From the NCBI GenBank assembly GCA_003973505.1, contig QNXT01000261.1, positions 1 to 5,394 of the forward strand: a stretch of 5,394 bases of DNA, given 5' to 3'. Source of the DNA: Bacteroidota bacterium. GTDB lineage: Bacteria > Bacteroidota > Bacteroidia > Bacteroidales > UBA1556. The notes beneath the pieces are model-generated. The model saw only the letters and a program-made list of their open reading frames with translations. It was not told where the DNA came from and did not search any database. The translations under genes were made by a program, and so were the position numbers. Shown here in pieces: positions 1-5,174 of this stretch (within the stretch, counting starts at the first letter, position 1; each line of letters begins with the position of its first letter).

Positions 1-12
1 GTTCGACGCTCG

Positions 13-111
13 TTAGGCTTCGAAGCTTTTTGTAATATAAAGTATGTTGGCAAACTTGAGTTCATTAGATAAATAAAGTTTAATCTCCGTCACCAAAGCT
101 TCGAAGACTAA
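13..111. repeat. MITE-like element with 17-bp terminal inverted repeats
   Basis: The left end at 13-29 (TTAGGCTTCGAAGCTTT) and the reverse complement of the right end at 95-111 (TTAGTCTTCGAAGCTTT) match at 16 of 17 bases. Each arm contains the palindrome CTTCGAAG. The 65-bp interior is AT-rich and has no credible gene. The element is about 99 bp long with TTAG/CTAA outer ends, which resembles a non-autonomous miniature transposable element or a structured intergenic repeat. I see no clear target-site duplication, so mobility is inferred only from the shape. Confidence 0.5.
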
Positions 112-180
112 AAGGAGGAGTTATGTGTTTTAGATTTTTTCTTTCAATTTTTAGCTATTAGCCCTCAGTGGCGATTTTTT

Positions 181-273
181 GTTTCTTTTTTCTAAAAAAA
201 GATAGAAAAAAAGAAAACGATGTTTTGCAAAACAGACTGTAATCTTTTATTAGCGCATCAATTTAGGAATTAG
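181..273 (+). repeat. 93-bp dispersed repeat, copy 1
   Basis: This stretch matches the reverse complement of 2961-3053 at 90 of 93 positions with no gaps. It has three parts: a hairpin-forming purine/pyrimidine tract (GTTTCTTTTTTCTA against TAGAAAAAAAGAAAAC, one bulged base, 181-217), the perfect 12-bp palindrome GTTTTGCAAAAC (222-233), and an AT-rich tail ending TTAGGAATTAG. Both copies are intergenic and neither encodes a protein. It is probably a family present elsewhere in the genome, but only two copies are visible here. Confidence 0.85.
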
Positions 274-276
274 TCT

Positions 277-324
277 ATAAATCATCAGCATATTAGCGAC
301 TTAAAAAAAACGCTACTATTCAGT
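277..324 (+). repeat. 48-bp direct repeat, copy A
   Basis: This copy begins ATAAATCATCAGC and ends TTCAGT. It aligns without gaps to 448-495 at 39 of 48 positions. It contains the word TTAGCG, which also occurs in the tail of the adjacent 93-bp repeat and in the hairpin at 424-473. Unlike copy B it lacks an upstream complementary arm, so it does not form the long hairpin. It is probably a decayed relative of copy B. Confidence 0.6.
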
Positions 325-423
325 ATGATGAAACAGATTAACGATAAAGGTTTACGACACCATTATTATAACCTTTGTGTCACTTTATGCTTCTCTACTA
401 GCAACAGATTATACACAAACAAA

Positions 424-473
424 AAGCCGCTAATGCGCCAATGAAATATAAATCATCAGCGCATTAGCGGCTT
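424..473 (-). terminator. Perfect 15-bp-stem hairpin, possible minus-strand terminator
   Basis: AAGCCGCTAATGCGC at 424-438 is exactly complementary to GCGCATTAGCGGCTT at 459-473, with a 20-base loop. Read on the minus strand, the stem is followed by TTTTTGTTTG, as in an intrinsic terminator. It could therefore end transcription coming from the phosphohydrolase gene, although it lies about 290 bp past that stop codon. The plus-strand side is followed by an A-run instead. The long loop and the shared TTAGCG words leave a dispersed hairpin repeat as the alternative. Confidence 0.45.
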
Positions 474-495
474 GAAAAAATCGTATCTAATCAGT
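448..495 (+). repeat. 48-bp direct repeat, copy B
   Basis: This is the second copy of the unit at 277-324, sharing ATAAATCATCAGC, ATTAGCG, CTT plus an A-run, and TCAGT at the end. Its first half is the right arm of the hairpin at 424-473, so the repeat and the hairpin overlap. The two copies start 171 bp apart. Confidence 0.6.
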
Positions 496-570
496 CTCTT
501 TTTTTTAGAGTTTTTATTCTTCATTTACCTTAGTGTCAAATTGATGTTAAACACTTAATATCGTAGTCAT

Positions 571-660
571 CTTTGTGAACCTTTGTGTCTTCTTTGTGAA
601 TCTTTGTGGTATAGCCTACGTAAATAATTATTACACAGAGTTACTCAAAGAAGCACAAAG
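571..660. repeat. CTTTGTG array with imperfect inverted repeat
   Basis: CTTTGTG occurs at 571, 581, 592 and 602, spaced 10-11 bp apart. The segment 581-596 pairs with 646-660 over 15 bases with one bulge (CTTTGTG with CACAAAG, CTTCTTTG with CAAAGAAG). Weaker pairing continues inward to a loop near 612-630. AACCTTTGTGTC at 578-589 also recurs at 370-381. CTTTGTG-type repeats are, to my knowledge, common between Bacteroidota genes. Their function is unknown. Confidence 0.6.
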
Positions 661-766
661 TAACACAACCTGTCTTCCGAAGGTAGAGACCAAAAACAGG
701 CATTGCAAACCCTTATTATTACTATGTTTCATTATACTGATTAGTAACAAAAAATCAACTGTCTGC

Positions 767-1840
767 TTATAAAAAGGCCTCTATCAAAGGTTGAATCTTT
801 TTACGCGAAAAGCCCAAAGCTCCTTGATTAAAACTTGCAATCGGAAGTTTTGCAGTGATTTGTGTTGGGTAATCACTCAATTCCAAACCGGCTTTATTAA
901 GCATGGAAACAAAATTGGATAAAAACTCCTCTCCTTTGGAAACAACAATCAACTCACGCTTAAATGAGTCTTCCACATAGGCTGTCATTATAATCAAAAG
1001 TTCAAGACCGTTTTCTTCCATATAATTGGTAAAAGCAGCTCCCATATCTTCGCCTTTTTTCAACCACTCGGCAATCGATAAAGGCACTGATGCCATACCA
1101 TAAGTCATCTTTGGATTGGCCCACTGCTTATAATCTTTGCGAAGCAAGTCCGTAGAATTCAAAGCACTAACATCCGATTTCATAAATTGCAAATCGTCAT
1201 ATAATTTCTGCAAATCAGCCGAAGTAAATTCCTTCAACTTATTTACCATAGCCACATCCTCATCGGTTACACGCTCTTGCTCAGGGTCTAAATTTACGGT
1301 ATCCACCAAAATAGGACTTATATTCAAAATCGCGAAATCTTCATTTTTGTAAATATCTGCGGCATGCTCTAAAATAAACTGAGCCACCAAAGTAGCACAT
1401 GAACCTACTGTGGCAAAAATACGTGGGCTTGCATCAGCATACATTCCAACATCCTGATGATGATCAAAAACAGCTGTTACATTTGCATCCCATGCACGAA
1501 GATTGTCAGGCAGTTTATTATGATCTACCACCACTATTTTAGCATCGCCTACATTATTGATAAAAGCAGTATCCAAATCATCGATAAAAATCAAATCGTT
1601 TTCATCAATATCGTAACGCTTTAATAATCCATAAGATTCGGTACGCAATTTATAATCGCGACGTTCAATATTAATCAAAGGAATCACATGCTCCACGCCC
1701 ATTTTATGGTAGGCATAGGCCAACAAATTGGCCGAAATAATGGAGTCCAGGTCGGCAGATTCGTTTCCCACAACTACCTGCGCTATATTATTGGCTTGTA
1801 CTGAAGCTTTTGCTTCTTTCAAAAAGTTCTTTAATTGCAT
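767..1840 (-). CDS. DHH/DHHA2 phosphohydrolase, exopolyphosphatase PPX1/prune-like
   Basis: This 357-residue protein is probably a cytoplasmic metal-dependent phosphoanhydride hydrolase. The N-terminal DHH domain (about 20-185) carries GNESADLDS (25-33), VDHN (105-108), DHH (126-128) and D180 in ILVDT. These match the metal ligands of family II inorganic pyrophosphatases, except that Asn26 replaces their first His. That replacement is typical of yeast PPX1 and animal prune, which favour polyphosphate or short-chain phosphate substrates. The C-terminal DHHA2 domain (about 215-357) has LLRKDYK (232-238) and the substrate-binding SRKK (345-348). DHHA1-type NrnA/RecJ nucleases are excluded by this C-terminus. 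All expected active-site residues are present. The ATG start precedes a short AT-rich leader. The gene is divergent from the Nudix-like regulator. Pyrophosphatase activity remains a possible alternative or side activity. Confidence 0.85.
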   Translation of the reverse strand: MQLKNFLKEAKASVQANNIAQVVVGNESADLDSIISANLLAYAYHKMGVEHVIPLINIERRDYKLRTESYGLLKRYDIDENDLIFIDDLDTAFINNVGDAKIVVVDHNKLPDNLRAWDANVTAVFDHHQDVGMYADASPRIFATVGSCATLVAQFILEHAADIYKNEDFAILNISPILVDTVNLDPEQERVTDEDVAMVNKLKEFTSADLQKLYDDLQFMKSDVSALNSTDLLRKDYKQWANPKMTYGMASVPLSIAEWLKKGEDMGAAFTNYMEENGLELLIIMTAYVEDSFKRELIVVSKGEEFLSNFVSMLNKAGLELSDYPTQITAKLPIASFNQGALGFSRKKIQPLIEAFL

Positions 1841-1865
1841 ACTCTGTTATTTTTTATTTGCAAAG

Positions 1866-1873
1866 CAAAAGTA
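1866..1873 (-). promoter_or_regulatory. Possible -7 element for the phosphohydrolase gene
   Basis: The minus strand reads TACTTTTG, an exact fit to the Bacteroidota -7 consensus TAnnTTTG, 25 bases before the ATG. That leaves a short leader, as is usual in this phylum. No TTTG lies at the expected -33 distance; the nearest is about 37 bp upstream. The call rests on the -7 element alone. Confidence 0.4.
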
Positions 1874-2000
1874 AGAAGATAATAATTGGATGTTGCTGAA
1901 TGATTCTCTACAAAACCTCTACAAAGCAAACTTGCTAATGAATATAAATATAGCAAATCAACATCAAAACATCCTTGTTTTTCTACTTAAAATAAATTAT

Positions 2001-2015
2001 ATTGTATCATACAAT
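2001..2015. promoter_or_regulatory. Perfect palindrome ATTGTAT-C-ATACAAT, candidate operator
   Basis: Two 7-bp arms are exactly complementary around one central base. The site lies between the divergent genes, about 170 bp before the regulator's start and 160 bp before the phosphohydrolase's. It shares TGTA/TACA half-sites with the palindrome at 2168-2180. It could bind the adjacent winged-helix regulator, but AT-rich DNA produces such words by chance. Confidence 0.4.
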
Positions 2016-2135
2016 GTATATTTTACGCATTAATTTATTATGAATTAAATATCGAGTTTCTTTTCCCATACCTTCTTCAAACAAGCATATTTCATAATTA
2101 TACAATAACGATTACAACCTATTCTCATTTTTTAT

Positions 2136-2162
2136 ATTGATTATGTATTTTTTATACATTTG
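2136..2162 (+). promoter_or_regulatory. Bacteroidota-type promoter of the regulator gene
   Basis: TACATTTG at 2155-2162 matches the -7 consensus TAnnTTTG exactly. ATTG at 2136-2139 is a weak, slightly close -33 candidate. Transcription would begin near 2168, giving a leader of about 20 bases before the ATG at 2187. A 6-bp inverted repeat with a T5 spacer (ATGTAT/ATACAT, 2143-2159) overlaps the -7 element. Confidence 0.55.
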
Positions 2163-2167
2163 CATAT

Positions 2168-2180
2168 TGTAATTATTACA
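2168..2180. promoter_or_regulatory. Palindrome TGTAAT-T-ATTACA over the likely start site, candidate operator
   Basis: This perfect 6+1+6 palindrome lies just after the -7 element and ends six bases before the regulator's ATG. A protein bound here would block transcription, so it is a natural place for autorepression by the downstream regulator. Binding is inferred from position and symmetry only. Confidence 0.45.
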
Positions 2181-2186
2181 TTAACC

Positions 2187-2915
2187 ATGAGTCAAAATAT
2201 TATACCCAATATTTCAGTAGATTGCTTGGTGTTTGGATTCGATTTTGAGAATCTTCACATATTATTGAATAAAAGAGAAATGCTAACTGCAAGCGGCGAA
2301 GTGTTATTCTCAGACTACACTTTGGCGGGGCATCATGTTTTAGAAGGAGAAAATGCTGATGAGGCTGCATACCGTATCTTAAAAAGGATTACGGGTTTTG
2401 ACAATATTTATCTGGAACAATTTCATTGTTTTAGCAGCCCAAATCGATTCTCTAAAAAAGACAAATTATGGACTAAAAGTTTGGGGGTAAATATTTCTAA
2501 TCATGTTTTTAGTATTGGATATTTTGCTTTGGTTGATAAAAGCAAACTGGTTTTGGATGCAGAACACCAAAATGCACATTGGTTTCCGATAAACGATTTA
2601 CCTGAATTGGGGTTCGATCATGCCGAAATTATTGAAAAGGGAATTGAAAGCTTGCGTAAAAAATTCAAAGAAGAACCCATTGGTTTTGAACTACTACCTG
2701 AAAAATTCACATTAACTCAGTTACAAAAACTGCATGAAGCCGTTTCCGGAAAAACAATGGATCGTAGAAATTTCAGAAAAAAAATCGCCCAGTTCAAACA
2801 TATTATTCCTTTAGATGAAAAACAAACGGGTGTAGCACATAAACCGGCTCAGGTTTTTATCTTCAGTAAAGACGTTTATAATAGAACTCGTAAAGAAAAA
2901 ACGATTTTCGTTTAA
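2187..2915 (+). CDS. NrtR/AraR-like transcriptional regulator, degenerate Nudix domain plus winged helix
   Basis: This 242-residue protein has a Nudix fold (about 8-155) followed by a winged helix-turn-helix (about 172-242, from KFTLTQLQKLHEA through DRRNFRKK). Together these are the signature of the NrtR family, whose members bind a nucleotide or sugar-derived ligand with the Nudix part and DNA with the tail. NrtR controls NAD metabolism, and the Bacteroides member AraR controls arabinose use. In the Nudix box (48-71) E55 and R63 remain, but the glutamates of REUxEE are replaced by I64, R67 and I68, so hydrolysis is unlikely. I chose the ATG at 2187. A longer frame from TTG at 2160 would start inside the promoter and add nine residues unlike the family. 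No sugar or NAD gene lies next to it, so its targets beyond its own promoter are unknown. Confidence 0.88.
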   Translation: MSQNIIPNISVDCLVFGFDFENLHILLNKREMLTASGEVLFSDYTLAGHHVLEGENADEAAYRILKRITGFDNIYLEQFHCFSSPNRFSKKDKLWTKSLGVNISNHVFSIGYFALVDKSKLVLDAEHQNAHWFPINDLPELGFDHAEIIEKGIESLRKKFKEEPIGFELLPEKFTLTQLQKLHEAVSGKTMDRRNFRKKIAQFKHIIPLDEKQTGVAHKPAQVFIFSKDVYNRTRKEKTIFV

Positions 2916-2960
2916 GTACAATTTGCAATGAAAGCAACCAGAACTTAAATGAAAACACGG

Positions 2961-3053
2961 CTAATTCCTAATTTGATACGCTAATAAAAGATTAAAGTCT
3001 GTTTTGCAAAACATCGTTTTCTTTTTTTCTATCTTTTTTTAGAAAAAAGAAAC
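2961..3053 (-). repeat. 93-bp dispersed repeat, copy 2 (inverted)
   Basis: This is the reverse complement of 181-273 with three substitutions and no gaps. It lies between the regulator's stop codon and the helicase, and keeps the GTTTTGCAAAAC palindrome (3001-3012) and the T-rich/A-rich hairpin (3017-3053). The hairpin has T-runs in both halves but no GC stem, so I do not call it a terminator. The flanks of the two copies differ, so the repeat boundaries are sharp. Confidence 0.85.
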
Positions 3054-3154
3054 AGCCAAACAATTGACATCTACACTTTCTTTTGCATTAAGCTAACACC
3101 TTATCCAATAATATGTATTACTTTTACAGCCAAATTAATAAACAATAGAATAAC

Positions 3155-4267
3155 GTGGGAAATTTTGCAAAACTTGGAATAAAAGCGGACTTAGTTAAAG
3201 GCTTAGACGAAATGAATATTATCAATCCAACGCCTGTTCAGGCAGAGGTAATTCCACTTTTGTTGGCCGGGAATTGCGATTTAGTTGCTCAGGCTCAAAC
3301 GGGAACAGGCAAAACCGCGGCCTATGGATTGCCTTTGCTTCAGAAAATTGACCCAAGTAAAAAAGTAGTTCAGGGATTAATTCTTTGTCCTACACGTGAA
3401 TTGGGACAGCAAGTTGCCAAGCAGCTTTTTAAGTTTACAAAATACACGGATAAGATTTTTACCGAATCGGTTTATGGTGGTGCTCCCATCGACAAACAGA
3501 TTTATGCTCTGAAACGACCAACGCATATCGTAGTGGCTACTCCGGGTCGTTTAATCGACCTTTTGAAACGCAAAGCTGTGGATTTACGCAATGTGAAAAC
3601 TGTAATTTTGGATGAGGCCGACGAAATGTTGAGCATGGGGTTCAAAAAAGAGTTGGATCAAATTCTTAGTTTTACCAAAAACTCTGAAAATAAGTGGTTG
3701 TTTTCGGCTACCATGCCTCACGGAATTCGTCAGATTGTGAATGAACACCTTGCCGAAGATGCACATCGTGTGGAAATTAGCGGCAATAATGTGGTAAATA
3801 GTAAGATTGAACATCAGTATCTGATTTGTGATGATGGTGATAAGCTGAATGAACTTTTACGCTTTTTGAAAGATAAAAAAGATGAGCGTGGAATTATTTT
3901 CTGTAAAACCAAAACAGCAGCTAAAAAACTAACCAAGCAATTGCAAGCACGAAATGTGCCCACCGATGCCATTCATGGCGACCTCTTGCAGAAAGAGCGA
4001 GATAAAGTAATGCGCGCTTTTAAGAAAGAAACTTTACGCCTTTTGATTGCTACCGATATTGCAGCACGAGGTTTGGATATTGCCGGATTGGCCTTTGTGG
4101 TTCATTATCAATTACCCGATAAGGACGAATACTACACCCACCGTAGCGGTCGTACTGCCCGTGCTGGAAAAGAAGGTATTTCCTTTTGCCTGGTTAATGC
4201 CGCCGAGAAAAAGCAGCTAAGGCATTACGAAAAGACTTTGGATATTGCGTTTTTGCAGGTGAATTAG
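3155..4267 (+). CDS. DEAD-box ATP-dependent RNA helicase, core only
   Basis: This 370-residue protein unwinds or remodels RNA using ATP, probably in ribosome assembly or RNA turnover in the cytoplasm. All core motifs are present: Q motif (F4 and PTPVQ 25-29), AQTGTGKT (47-54), PTREL (79-83), TPGR (129-132), DEAD (153-156), SAT (184-186), ATDIAARGLDI (299-309) and HRSGRTARAG (329-338). The protein stops about 30 residues after the last motif. It therefore lacks the basic or DbpA-type C-terminal RNA-binding tail of many bacterial relatives, and its target cannot be named. The start is GTG at 3155. An in-frame TAG lies three codons upstream, and the next ATG (3212) would remove the Q-motif phenylalanine. 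TACTTTTA at 3119-3126 is a weak -7 candidate. It converges on the deiminase gene. Confidence 0.93.
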   Translation: MGNFAKLGIKADLVKGLDEMNIINPTPVQAEVIPLLLAGNCDLVAQAQTGTGKTAAYGLPLLQKIDPSKKVVQGLILCPTRELGQQVAKQLFKFTKYTDKIFTESVYGGAPIDKQIYALKRPTHIVVATPGRLIDLLKRKAVDLRNVKTVILDEADEMLSMGFKKELDQILSFTKNSENKWLFSATMPHGIRQIVNEHLAEDAHRVEISGNNVVNSKIEHQYLICDDGDKLNELLRFLKDKKDERGIIFCKTKTAAKKLTKQLQARNVPTDAIHGDLLQKERDKVMRAFKKETLRLLIATDIAARGLDIAGLAFVVHYQLPDKDEYYTHRSGRTARAGKEGISFCLVNAAEKKQLRHYEKTLDIAFLQVN

Positions 4268-4279
4268 TTTTTGATTTGA

Positions 4280-4314
4280 CCGCGAAAAAGCACGGATTTA
4301 GCTAATTGTCGCGG
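4280..4314. terminator. Weak hairpin between convergent genes
   Basis: CCGCGA (4280-4285) pairs with TCGCGG (4309-4314) around a 23-base loop, within the 64 bp separating the helicase stop from the deiminase stop. The position suits a shared terminator, but the loop is long and no T-run follows directly on either strand. It may instead be a remnant of an intergenic repeat. Confidence 0.25.
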
Positions 4315-4331
4315 ATAAATTTGAATTTCTA

Positions 4332-5174
4332 TTATTTCAGGATATTCCATGAAATACAGTTAAGAACACCTCCATCAATAGAAAGTTCCGTGCTATCAAT
4401 GGGAACAATCGTAGTATCTGAAAATAAGCTCTCAAACAGCTTAATCACCTGATTATCTTCTGGTCGATTAAAAATTGGAAGAAAAATAATTCCATCCATT
4501 TGTAAAAAATTAATATAAGCACCTGTTGCATCCCATAAACTTGAATTTTGAAGGATTGTTGAAGGTACTTCAATTATATCAAGCCCTGCATTATGTAAGC
4601 GATTTTTCAATTCCAAAACAAAACCTTGATCTTTTGCTTTAGAATAATCATTCAATAACACAGTATTCTCATCAAGAAAGCGAAGCATCCCATCACTATG
4701 ACCCGTATAATCATCAGGCTCCACAGGAATTAGGATTAATTCATCTATTTCAAGTAAATCTTTTATTGTATTTACCAAATCCTCCTCTGACGAATAATGA
4801 GGATTATCCTCCACTACTCGATTAGTCATAATAGCCTTATTCTTTACTTTCACAACATTTCCACCATCAGCTATAATATCCGTTGTCCTTATATTTAATT
4901 CCAATTGCTTACAAATTTGAGAGGGCTTACTAATATAATTTTTGTAACTCTTGCGTTTCAAATAAGTTGGATTAAATACAAACTGTACAAACCGATCTTT
5001 TTCAATTTGTACAGGCATAAAGTCAACACTCCAAACATCTTTTGTATCTTGAAGAAAATCAGTTACAATACCATATCGGTCTAGTTCCTCCTTAAAACTT
5101 TTATAAAAACTCGGATAATACAATTCGAGCAATGCTGATAAATAGAGGTGATTTGTTTCCCTATCAACTATCAT
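4332..5174 (-). CDS. Agmatine deiminase / peptidylarginine deiminase family protein
   Basis: This 280-residue protein belongs to the guanidino-group modifying superfamily that includes agmatine deiminase and Porphyromonas-type peptidylarginine deiminase. Such enzymes hydrolyse a guanidino group through a cysteine intermediate. The full catalytic set is visible: D103 in ADGGN, H159 and D161 in GHSD, and C273 in the C-terminal GGVLNC. A WxxD motif (W48 to D51, then MP) matches the substrate-side WxRD motif, with valine in place of arginine. The protein is shorter than agmatine deiminases (about 340-370 residues) and lacks their N-terminal segment. No signal peptide is apparent, so it is probably cytoplasmic. 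Its ATG overlaps the upstream gene's TGA (ATGA), implying translational coupling. No N-carbamoylputrescine amidase is visible beside it, so the substrate is open. Confidence 0.82.
   Translation of the reverse strand: MIVDRETNHLYLSALLELYYPSFYKSFKEELDRYGIVTDFLQDTKDVWSVDFMPVQIEKDRFVQFVFNPTYLKRKSYKNYISKPSQICKQLELNIRTTDIIADGGNVVKVKNKAIMTNRVVEDNPHYSSEEDLVNTIKDLLEIDELILIPVEPDDYTGHSDGMLRFLDENTVLLNDYSKAKDQGFVLELKNRLHNAGLDIIEVPSTILQNSSLWDATGAYINFLQMDGIIFLPIFNRPEDNQVIKLFESLFSDTTIVPIDSTELSIDGGVLNCISWNILK

Larger units (their letters stand above)
1..766. other. Gene-free, repeat-dense intergenic region
   Basis: No convincing coding sequence lies in these 766 bases. The only open stretches are short, start at GTG or lie inside repeats. 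The region instead contains, left to right, a MITE-like element, a 93-bp dispersed repeat, two copies of a 48-bp direct repeat, a long-stem hairpin and a CTTTGTG array with a fold-back arm. Such clustering suggests a site that tolerates repeat insertion, downstream of the minus-strand phosphohydrolase gene. A gene may end just left of the window, but nothing here proves it. Confidence 0.7.
1841..2186. other. Divergent intergenic region with promoters and palindromes
   Basis: This 346-bp AT-rich gap separates two divergent start codons, so it must hold both promoters. Besides the separately listed sites it contains a tandem 11-bp pair (CTCTACAAAAC then CTCTACAAAGC, 1906-1927) and a small inverted repeat TTGCTA/TAGCAA (1932-1956). 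TGTA or TACA half-sites recur at 2003, 2010, 2015, 2101, 2113, 2144, 2155, 2168 and 2177. No gene is seen. Confidence 0.6.

Noticed and set aside
1..72. Plus-strand frame open from the left edge to TAA at 70-72, as if the tail of a gene
   Set aside because: Most of it lies inside the MITE-like element and it is only 23 residues, too short to support a gene end.
249..495. Recurring TTAGCG/CGCTAA words considered as a CRISPR array
   Set aside because: The repeats are few, diverged and irregularly spaced, with no uniform spacers and no cas gene.
669..700. CCTGT...ACAGG flanking a CTTCCGAAGG segment, considered as a terminator for the phosphohydrolase gene
   Set aside because: The stems are only 4-5 bp and no T-run follows on the minus strand.
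575..772. 65-codon plus-strand frame starting at GTG
   Set aside because: It lies over the CTTTGTG array and fold-back arm, overlaps the end of the phosphohydrolase gene, and has no protein-like composition or promoter.
1137..1352. Plus-strand frame of 71 codons
   Set aside because: It is an antisense shadow of the well-supported phosphohydrolase gene.
3163..3173. TTTTGCAAAAC near the helicase start, resembling the palindrome of the 93-bp repeat
   Set aside because: It is coding sequence for the conserved N-terminal FAKL segment, and no other part of the repeat is present.
3584..3814. Minus-strand frame of 76 codons
   Set aside because: It is an antisense shadow inside the DEAD-box helicase.
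4316..4323. TAAATTTG, an exact -7 promoter match on the plus strand
   Set aside because: It would transcribe antisense into the deiminase gene from a convergent gap, has no -33 partner, and is expected by chance in AT-rich DNA.
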